The notes under the pieces were generated by a model, which saw only the letters and a list, made by a program, of their open reading frames with translations, did not search any database and was not told the origin of the DNA. Made by a program: the position numbers and the translations under genes. A DNA stretch of 26,727 nt from Desulfobacteraceae bacterium (GTDB lineage Bacteria > Desulfobacterota > Desulfobulbia > Desulfobulbales > Desulfobulbaceae), in the NCBI GenBank assembly GCA_022837185.1, contig JALHJD010000005.1, positions 1 to 26,727 on the forward strand, in the 5' to 3' direction. This document shows, in pieces, positions 1 to 5,616 of this stretch (position 1 is its first letter; each line of letters starts with the position of its first letter).

Positions 1-575
1 CGGCGGTCAAGGAATACATCGCCGGCAATTACCCCTCCAACGGCGGCGCCCACAGCGGCCGCGACTGGGGCAAGTTCGATATCAAGAAGGAAGTGATCGA
101 CCTCTGTCCGACCCAGTGCATGTGGATGGAAGGCGGTGAGCTGAAGATCGACAACGCGGAATGCACCCGCTGCATGCATTGCATCAATGTCATGCCGCGC
201 GCTCTGCGGCCCGGCAAGGAAAAAGGCGCCACCATCTGCATGGGCGCCAAGGCCCCGATCCTCGAGGGCGCCCAGCTGTCGACCGTGATCGTTCCCTTTG
301 TCAGGGTTACCGCCGAGAATGACTTCCAGGATCTCGTCGATTACATCGAAAAGGCCTGGGACTGGTGGATGGAAGTCGGCAAGAACCGCGAGCGCCTCGG
401 CGAGGCCATGCAGCGGGTCGGTCTGCCCACCTTCCTCGAAATTATGGAAATCGAACCCATGCCGCAGCATGTCAGAGAGCCGCGCGCCAACCCCTACGTC
501 TTCTGGAAGGAAGAAGAGGTTGAAGGCGGCTGGGGCCGTGACATTAAGGAGTTCAGAAAACGGCACGCCATGTAG
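1..575 (+). CDS. dsrA: Dissimilatory sulfite reductase alpha subunit, DsrA (3' part)
   Basis: This is the C-terminal part of DsrA; the gene starts upstream of the window and is open in frame from base 3. With DsrB it forms the cytoplasmic siroheme enzyme that reduces sulfite, with DsrC as partner, in sulfate respiration. The visible part covers the inserted ferredoxin domain, with cysteines in LCPTQC and then CTRCMHC (bases about 105-185) that can ligate a [4Fe-4S] cluster, followed by the C-terminal helical segment. The identification rests on this pattern and on the downstream dsrB and dsrD. The stop at 573-575 is followed by a 65-base AT-rich gap (TATATATATA near 613) before dsrB, so the two are very likely co-transcribed. 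The siroheme-binding half of the protein lies outside the window. Confidence 0.95.
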   Translation, partial: AVKEYIAGNYPSNGGAHSGRDWGKFDIKKEVIDLCPTQCMWMEGGELKIDNAECTRCMHCINVMPRALRPGKEKGATICMGAKAPILEGAQLSTVIVPFVRVTAENDFQDLVDYIEKAWDWWMEVGKNRERLGEAMQRVGLPTFLEIMEIEPMPQHVREPRANPYVFWKEEEVEGGWGRDIKEFRKRHAM

Positions 576-640
576 GCGGTGGTGTTTCGAACGTCGATCG
601 AACATTTTACCATATATATATAAGATAAGGAGTCTCTATC

Positions 641-1780
641 ATGGGTTACGATCCGAAAAATCCGATGGAAGGAAGAATCACAGACCTTGGCCCCCCATAT
701 TACGGCAAACACCTGCCGCCGATCATTGCCAATAACAAGGGCAAATGGCTGTACCATGAAATCCTGCAGCCCGGTGTCCTGGTGCATGTTTCCGAGACCG
801 GCGACGAATGCTACACTGTCCGCGCCGCCACCTGCCGACTGATGTCCATTGAACTCATCCGCGAAATATGCGATATCGCCGACAAGCACTGCGGCGGCTA
901 CCTGCGCTTCACCACCAGAAACAACGTCGAGTTCATGGTCGACTCCAAGGACAAGGTCCAGCCGCTGCTTGACGACCTGAAGAGCCGGGGCAACAAGTTG
1001 CCGGTCGGCGGCACCGGCGCCGGGGTCACCAACATCGTCCATACTCAGGGCTGGGTGCACTGCCATACCCCGGCCACCGATGCTTCCGGCCCGGTCAAGG
1101 CCGTCATGGACGAACTCTTCGAGTACTTCACCTCGATGACCCTGCCGGCCCAGGTGCGCATTGCCCTGGCCTGCTGCCTGAACATGTGCGGCGCCGTACA
1201 CTGCTCCGACATCGCCATCCTCGGCGTGCACCGCAAGCCGCCGATGGTCGATAACGAGCGCATCGGTCCGGTCTGCGAGATTCCTCTGGCCATCGCCGCC
1301 TGTCCGACCGGCGCCATCAAGCCGGGCAAGGCGGAGGTTGAGGGCAAGGAGGTCAAGACCGTGGTGGTCAACAATGCCCGCTGCATGTTCTGCGGCAACT
1401 GCTACACCATGTGTCCAGCCATGCCGCTGGCTGATCCGGAAGGCGACGGCATCGCCATCCTGGTGGGCGGCAAGGTGTCCAACAGCAAGTCGGCACCCAA
1501 GTTCTCGAAGCTGGTCATTCCGTTTCTGCCGAACACTCCGCCCCGCTGGCCGGAGACTGTGTCGGCGGTGAAGAAGATCGTCGAGGTCTACGCCAAGGAC
1601 GCCAAGAAGTATGAGCGCGTCGGCGAATGGGCGGAAAGGATCGGCTGGGAGAAATTCTTCGAGAAATGCGAAATCCCCTTTACCGACAAGTCCATCGATG
1701 ACTACCGTCTGGCATACGACACCTGGAGGACAACCACCCAGTTCAAGTTTACCAACGCTACGGCCAAGTTCACCGGGTAA
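641..1780 (+). CDS. dsrB: Dissimilatory sulfite reductase beta subunit, DsrB
   Basis: DsrB is 379 residues, the usual length for the family. It carries the catalytic siroheme-[4Fe-4S] centre of the DsrAB heterotetramer. The cluster/siroheme cysteines are C141, C178, C179 and C183 (motif CCLNMC); their spacing matches the four known ligands of the Desulfovibrio beta subunit. The inserted ferredoxin domain is at about 210-262, with C221 in CPTG and [11 protein letters not shown] (C248, C251, C254, C258). The start at 641 is set by AAGGAG at 627-632. The reductive bacterial type is inferred from the attached dsrD, which oxidative sulfur oxidisers normally lack. A strong hairpin with a T-run follows 14 bases after the stop. 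Confidence 0.97.
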   Translation: MGYDPKNPMEGRITDLGPPYYGKHLPPIIANNKGKWLYHEILQPGVLVHVSETGDECYTVRAATCRLMSIELIREICDIADKHCGGYLRFTTRNNVEFMVDSKDKVQPLLDDLKSRGNKLPVGGTGAGVTNIVHTQGWVHCHTPATDASGPVKAVMDELFEYFTSMTLPAQVRIALACCLNMCGAVHCSDIAILGVHRKPPMVDNERIGPVCEIPLAIAACPTGAIKPGKAEVEGKEVKTVVVNNARCMFCGNCYTMCPAMPLADPEGDGIAILVGGKVSNSKSAPKFSKLVIPFLPNTPPRWPETVSAVKKIVEVYAKDAKKYERVGEWAERIGWEKFFEKCEIPFTDKSIDDYRLAYDTWRTTTQFKFTNATAKFTG

Positions 1781-1793
1781 TTGTGGGTTGTAC

Positions 1794-1826
1794 AGCCCGG
1801 CGCTCAGGGAGCGCCGGGCTTTTTTT
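1794..1826 (+). terminator. Rho-independent terminator between dsrB and dsrD
   Basis: A perfect 12-bp stem (AGCCCGGCGCTC at 1794-1805 with its complement at 1809-1820) has a 3-base loop and runs into seven T residues (1820-1826). It lies inside the dsrABD cluster and only about 22 bases before the dsrD ribosome site, with no room for a convincing promoter after it. It therefore probably acts as a partial terminator that lowers dsrD relative to dsrAB. Confidence 0.85.
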
Positions 1827-1862
1827 ACTGCTTCAACTCACCTCATCAAAGGAGGCCACAAC

Positions 1863-2105
1863 ATGGCTTTGAGTAAGGAACAATTGAAGGAAGCGATACT
1901 GGAGAAGGCACTCAAATCACCGAAAGCTCAGCTTTACATCAAAGATTTTTATGCCTGTGATCCCGATGCCTCGCCCCGGGCGATCAAGAATGCGGCCAAC
2001 GAAATGGTGAGGGAGGGCAAACTGACTTTCTGGTCCTCCGGCTCGACAACGATGTATGCGGCCAAGGGGCGCGCCAAAGACGAAGAAGGATCGAAACACA
2101 TATAG
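1863..2105 (+). CDS. dsrD: DsrD, small activator of dissimilatory sulfite reductase
   Basis: An 80-residue protein starting at MALSKEQLKE. The start is set by a very strong ribosome site, AAAGGAGG at 1848-1855; the same frame is open further upstream but that part is not coding. The sequence fits DsrD: an N-terminal helix, the segment SPKAQLYIKDFY, a second helix with IKNAANEMVREGKL, and the beta-wing LTFWSSGSTTMY of a winged-helix fold. DsrD is known as a marker of reductive sulfite reductase and has been described as an allosteric activator of DsrAB rather than a DNA-binding protein. It sits directly after dsrB but beyond a terminator hairpin, so its expression probably depends on read-through. 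Confidence 0.95.
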   Translation: MALSKEQLKEAILEKALKSPKAQLYIKDFYACDPDASPRAIKNAANEMVREGKLTFWSSGSTTMYAAKGRAKDEEGSKHI

Positions 2106-2317
2106 CTTGTAAAAAAGCATATATCGTACAAGGGTTTACAACCCAATCTCAGCCGCTACATTGTCGGGGTTCCGCGCGACTGATTCGGCGAGTTTCAATC
2201 ATTTCGACCGGAGGGAAAATCTCAGGTCCCCGATGCAGTGAGATTGCTCGCATTTACGCGAAATGTCACCATTTTTCATGATCCCGGCGATACTTTAGCT
2301 GAGGATTTGCACTCATA
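2106..2317 (+). promoter_or_regulatory. Non-coding hairpin-rich stretch (leader or small RNA candidate)
   Basis: No plausible reading frame is present. Visible inverted repeats are GGGTT/AACCC (2132-2136 with 2140-2144), AATCTCA/TGAGATT (2218-2224 with 2239-2245) and CATTT/AAATG (2251-2255 with 2261-2265). A second copy of AATCTCA at 2145-2151 could compete for the same TGAGATT. The longer AATCTCAGC (2145-2153) can also pair with GCTGAGGATT (2298-2307) with one bulge. The stretch ends in a strong terminator just before birA. It could be a small RNA, the dsrD 3' untranslated region, or a leader with attenuation. No known riboswitch class was recognised. Confidence 0.4.
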
Positions 2318-2345
2318 AGCAGAGGCCGCACGCCTCTGCTTTTTT
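2318..2345 (+). terminator. Rho-independent terminator just upstream of birA
   Basis: AGCAGAGGC (2318-2326) pairs with GCCTCTGCT (2332-2340) around a 5-base loop and is followed by a T-run (2340-2345). It most simply ends the dsr transcript. Only 22 bases separate it from the birA start, so birA transcription must either read through it or start upstream of it. Confidence 0.88.
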
Positions 2346-2367
2346 ATTTGGTCGCAACAATGAGGAG

Positions 2368-3123
2368 ATGACGATCAGAATTTTCCGTTACGGCCGGGTC
2401 CGATCAACCAACGTCATTGCCCTGGAACTGGCCGGCCGAAATGAGAAGGACACCACGGTCATTCTGGCCGACCAGCAGACAGCCGGCAGCGGCAGACGCG
2501 GCCGGCAATTTTTTTCTCCGCCCGGCGGGCTCTATATGTCAATCATCCTGCGGCCCACCCTAGCCCCGGAACGGCTGCCGCTGATCACCCTGGCTGCGGG
2601 TGTCGCGTGCGCCCGGGCGCTGGAGGAGCAGACCGGGTTGCGGATACGCCTCAAATGGCCCAACGACCTGTATCTGGGCGAAAGAAAACTTGGCGGCATA
2701 CTCACCGAAGCGGCCCCTTATTCCCCCGCGAGGGGAGCCATCCCCTTTGTCGTCGTCGGTATCGGCGTCAATGTCAATACCCGGGCGGAATCGTTCCCGG
2801 AGGAGTTGCGCAATCACCTTGTCTCGTTGTATGATGTGCTCCGCCGACGCATTGACATCCCGGGGCTGGCGGCCGGCATCGCCGAACAGCTCATGGCTGC
2901 CGCTGCCGCTCTCGACGGCGATGTTGATGGAGTGCTCGCTGCCTGGCGGCGGCGTGACTTTCTCCTCGACCGCCATATTGAATGGCTGGATCCCCAGGGA
3001 CGAAGAGTGCGCGGATACGGCGCCGGTCTGATGAACGATGGGTGCTACCGCCTGACTACGGCGGAGAGTGCAGAGTATGCGGTTCTGTCCGGGGACCTGG
3101 TCATCCGCGCCGGACGGGAATGA
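2368..3123 (+). CDS. birA: Biotin--[acetyl-CoA carboxylase] ligase, BirA (no repressor domain)
   Basis: A 251-residue enzyme that activates biotin with ATP and attaches it to biotin carboxyl carrier proteins. Family motifs are clear: STN (13-15), QTAGSGRRGR (37-46, the biotinyl-AMP loop), KWPNDLYL (96-103), KLGGIL (107-112) and GIGVNVN (131-137). The catalytic domain begins almost at residue 1, so the DNA-binding N-terminal domain of the E. coli type is absent and this BirA cannot be the biotin repressor. The ATG at 2368 is preceded immediately by GAGGAG, which is unusually close for a ribosome site; no other in-frame start lies upstream. The stop overlaps the next start (ATGA at 3120-3123), so the genes are coupled. 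Confidence 0.93.
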   Translation: MTIRIFRYGRVRSTNVIALELAGRNEKDTTVILADQQTAGSGRRGRQFFSPPGGLYMSIILRPTLAPERLPLITLAAGVACARALEEQTGLRIRLKWPNDLYLGERKLGGILTEAAPYSPARGAIPFVVVGIGVNVNTRAESFPEELRNHLVSLYDVLRRRIDIPGLAAGIAEQLMAAAAALDGDVDGVLAAWRRRDFLLDRHIEWLDPQGRRVRGYGAGLMNDGCYRLTTAESAEYAVLSGDLVIRAGRE

Positions 3124-4148
3124 ATGGTATGAATGACAGCACGAATTCGATTTCCTTCCACAGCCTGGTGGTCCGCGAGACCGGACCGGGCTGTTATGGC
3201 AGGAATATTGAACGGAAACTGACCGGAGAGCTGCCGCCCGGTGATGTCCTGGTTCGGGTCCGCTATTCTTCGCTGAACTACAAGGACGCACTGTCCGCCT
3301 CGGGGAATCGGGGCGTGACCAAAAAATATCCGCATACCCCGGGAATCGATGCAGCCGGCATCGTGGTCTGGAGCGCAACCGACTCTTTCCGGGTCGGGGA
3401 TGAAGTCATTGTCAGCGGCTTTGATCTGGGGATGAACACCTCCGGGGGGTTCGGGCAGTATATACGAGTGCCGGCGGCGTGGGTTCTTCCCCGGCCGCCC
3501 GAACTGACTGCCGAGCAGTGCATGCAGATCGGCACCGCCGGCTTCACGGCGGCCCAGTCGGTGGCCGCGCTGGAGGCGGCGGGCGTCAGGCCTGGGGACG
3601 GACCGGTCCTGGTAACGGGGGCCACCGGCGGCGTCGGCTCCTTTGCGGTCACCCTGCTCAAGCAGTGCGGATTCACCGTCACCGCGGTTACCGGCAAGAT
3701 CCAGGCCCACCCTTTTCTCAGAAAACTCGGAGCGGCAGCTTTTCTCAGCCGTGAGCAGGCGGTGATCGGCGAGGACCGCATGCTGCTCCGGGAAAGATGG
3801 GCCGGAGTCGTTGATACGGTGGGGGGCGACATCCTCGCCACGGCGATCAAGGCAACCCGGTATGACGGCACGGTAACCTGCTGCGGCAACGCATCATCCG
3901 GCAACCTGCCTCTCAATGTCTATCCCTTTATTTTGCGGGGAGTCAGGCTGCAGGGCATAGATTCCGCCCGCTGCCCCATGGCCAGGAGAGAGGCGATCTG
4001 GCGGCGCCTGGCCGGGGAATGGCGTCTTCCCACCCTTGGTCAAATGTGCCGGACCGTTGCCCTGGAGGAAGTTGATGCCTATATTGACAGCATGCTCCAG
4101 GGCGGGCTCATGGGCAGAATTGTTATCAACCTCGGGGAGGAGGAATGA
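3120..4148 (+). CDS. Zinc-free MDR oxidoreductase, AcuI/YhdH type (acryloyl-CoA reductase-like)
   Basis: A 342-residue medium-chain dehydrogenase/reductase. The GroES-like N-terminal domain has SLNYKDALSASG (51-62) and YPHTPGIDAAG (70-80), the signature of the YhdH/YhfP/AcuI branch. The Rossmann NADPH site is VTGATGGVGS (165-174). Zinc-binding cysteine clusters of alcohol dehydrogenases are absent. Characterised relatives reduce acryloyl-CoA to propionyl-CoA with NADPH, but substrates vary and the call stays at subfamily level. The ATG at 3120 overlaps the birA stop (ATGA); an alternative ATG at 3129 would remove three residues. The frame stays open further upstream (from 2982) inside birA, but that part does not match the family. 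Its own stop overlaps the kdsD start in the same ATGA manner. Confidence 0.85.
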   Translation: MNGMNDSTNSISFHSLVVRETGPGCYGRNIERKLTGELPPGDVLVRVRYSSLNYKDALSASGNRGVTKKYPHTPGIDAAGIVVWSATDSFRVGDEVIVSGFDLGMNTSGGFGQYIRVPAAWVLPRPPELTAEQCMQIGTAGFTAAQSVAALEAAGVRPGDGPVLVTGATGGVGSFAVTLLKQCGFTVTAVTGKIQAHPFLRKLGAAAFLSREQAVIGEDRMLLRERWAGVVDTVGGDILATAIKATRYDGTVTCCGNASSGNLPLNVYPFILRGVRLQGIDSARCPMARREAIWRRLAGEWRLPTLGQMCRTVALEEVDAYIDSMLQGGLMGRIVINLGEEE

Positions 4149-5116
4149 GTGTAGAATCGGCGAAAGAAGTGTTCACCGTAGAGATTGAGGGACTCACAGC
4201 GGTCAAGGAGCGTCTGGGCGAGGAGTTTGAACAGGCGGTCGCCATGATCATGGATTGCCCGAGCCGGCTGGTCATAACCGGCATCGGCAAATCCGGCATC
4301 ATCGGCCAGAAGATATCCGCCACCCTGAATTCAACGGGAACGCCGTCCTTCTTCCTCCATCCGGTCGAAGCCATGCACGGGGACCTCGGCATGGTTTCCT
4401 CTTCCGATGTCATCCTGGCCATATCCTATTCGGGCGAAACAACCGAGCTCAATGCCCTGCTGTCCAGTCTGCGCAGCAGGGCGGTGCGGATTATCGCCAT
4501 GTCGGGCAATCCCCATTCCACCCTCGCCGGGTTTGCCGATGTGTTTCTCAATGTCAGGGTGCCCCGGGAGGCCTGCCCCCTCGGACTGGCGCCGACCTCC
4601 AGCACGACCGCCACCCTTGTCCTGGGCGATGCCCTGGCGATATCGCTGTTGAAACGGAAGGAATTCAGGGCCGAGGATTTCCGGCGCAACCATCCCGGCG
4701 GCAGTCTCGGGGAACGGCTCAAGGTCGCGGTCCGGGAGGTCATGCTGCGCGGGGACAAGATCCCCGTCGTTGTTGAGAACGCATCGGTCGCCGAGGCGAT
4801 TGCCGAGTTGAACGCAAAGAGTCTGGGCGCTGTTCTCATTGCCTCGGCAGACCACAGGCTCAGGGGGATTATCACCGACGGCGACCTGCGGCGGATAATC
4901 ATCCAGAACAGGGATATCCAGGGCCTGGAGTTGGGCAGGGTCATGACCGCTGACCCGGTGAGCATTTTAGGGGACCTGCTGGCCGCCGACGCCCTGAGCA
5001 TCATGCAGCGCCATGAGATCACGGTCCTGCCGGTGGTCGGAAGGAACCGGAAGCTGGAAGGGATTCTCCATCTGCACGATCTGCTGGGCAAGGGAGAGTT
5101 CAGGTTTTTAATCTAG
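4145..5116 (+). CDS. kdsD: D-arabinose 5-phosphate isomerase, KdsD
   Basis: A 323-residue sugar isomerase that turns ribulose 5-phosphate into arabinose 5-phosphate, the first step to Kdo in lipopolysaccharide synthesis. The SIS domain (about 30-185) shows GIGKSG (46-51), HPVEAMHGDLGM (72-83), the CPLGLAPTSSTT block (144-155) and RNHPGGSLG (181-189). Two CBS domains fill about 200-320. This domain order and length are typical of KdsD/KpsF. The gene begins in an ATGA overlap with the reductase upstream and has GGAGGAGG immediately in front. It implies that the cell makes Kdo-containing lipopolysaccharide. Nothing unusual was seen in the active-site motifs. Confidence 0.94.
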   Translation: MSVESAKEVFTVEIEGLTAVKERLGEEFEQAVAMIMDCPSRLVITGIGKSGIIGQKISATLNSTGTPSFFLHPVEAMHGDLGMVSSSDVILAISYSGETTELNALLSSLRSRAVRIIAMSGNPHSTLAGFADVFLNVRVPREACPLGLAPTSSTTATLVLGDALAISLLKRKEFRAEDFRRNHPGGSLGERLKVAVREVMLRGDKIPVVVENASVAEAIAELNAKSLGAVLIASADHRLRGIITDGDLRRIIIQNRDIQGLELGRVMTADPVSILGDLLAADALSIMQRHEITVLPVVGRNRKLEGILHLHDLLGKGEFRFLI

Positions 5117-5119
5117 ATG

Positions 5120-5143
5120 CGGAACGGCTATCGGAACGGCTAT
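5120..5143 (+). repeat. Perfect 12-bp tandem duplication before the CooT-like gene
   Basis: CGGAACGGCTAT occurs twice back to back (5120-5131 and 5132-5143). The second copy runs into the ATG at 5142. The repeat takes up the place where a ribosome site would be expected, and none is evident. Confidence 0.9.
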
Positions 5144-5363
5144 GTGTCAGATCAGTGTTTTTGTCGAAGAGGAAGGGAAGCAGGAAAAGGTGATGGAGAA
5201 TGTAACCGGTCTGGAAGTTACGCCGGAAGGGGTCGTTCTGTCGGCTTTTTTTGAAGAACCGAAAACCCTGCCCCGTTTCGTTATTTCCCGGATCGATTTT
5301 CTCGGCGGCAGGGTGATCCTGGCCCCAGGCGCGGTTCCTGATCCCAAGAAGCGGGGAAGCTGA
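5142..5363 (+). CDS. CooT-like small nickel-binding protein
   Basis: A 73-residue protein beginning MCQISVFVEE. The family (CooT) has an N-terminal Met-Cys, an all-beta core and the pattern in which a VMENVTGLEV segment is followed by a hydrophobic strand and a DFLGGRVIL-like strand; all are visible here. In the founding member from Rhodospirillum rubrum, Cys2 binds nickel at the dimer interface and the protein serves CO dehydrogenase maturation. Cys2 is kept here, so nickel binding is plausible, but many relatives occur away from CO dehydrogenase genes and the target is unknown. The start sits in a 12-bp tandem repeat with no clear ribosome site. The next gene, with a histidine tail, begins one base after the stop, supporting a shared metal role. 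Confidence 0.75.
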   Translation: MCQISVFVEEEGKQEKVMENVTGLEVTPEGVVLSAFFEEPKTLPRFVISRIDFLGGRVILAPGAVPDPKKRGS

Positions 5364-5364
5364 T

Positions 5365-5616
5365 ATGAACGACATGGATAAGCTGCGGGTCCTTCTCCCG
5401 CACTGGCTGGAACACAATCGGGGCCACGGGCGGGAATTCGCCAAATGGGCTGAACTGATGCACGCCGCGGGGCGCGGGGAGATTGCGGAACTGCTGGAGC
5501 GGGCCGAGGCGTGGCTGCAGGAGGCGGACGCGGCACTGGCGGAAGCCCTGCGCAAATCAGGCGGAAAACCGGGCGACGACCACCATCATCACCACCATCA
5601 TAATTTTCCCGAATAG
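5365..5616 (+). CDS. Small helical protein with a natural seven-histidine tail
   Basis: An 83-residue protein. The first 65 or so residues are helical and contain LRVLLPHWLEHNRGH and a Glu/Ala-rich helix (about 33-65). The C-terminus is GDD followed by seven histidines (codons 5581-5601) and NFPE. The His run resembles nickel/zinc storage or delivery tails such as those of HypB- or SlyD-type proteins. I recognise this as a recurring CooT neighbour but not as a protein of known function. The ATG at 5365 is one base past the CooT-like stop, with GGGGA at 5353-5357 as ribosome site. The last 19 bases overlap the 3' end of the convergent gene on the other strand, including part of the His tract. 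Confidence 0.8.
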   Translation: MNDMDKLRVLLPHWLEHNRGHGREFAKWAELMHAAGRGEIAELLERAEAWLQEADAALAEALRKSGGKPGDDHHHHHHHNFPE

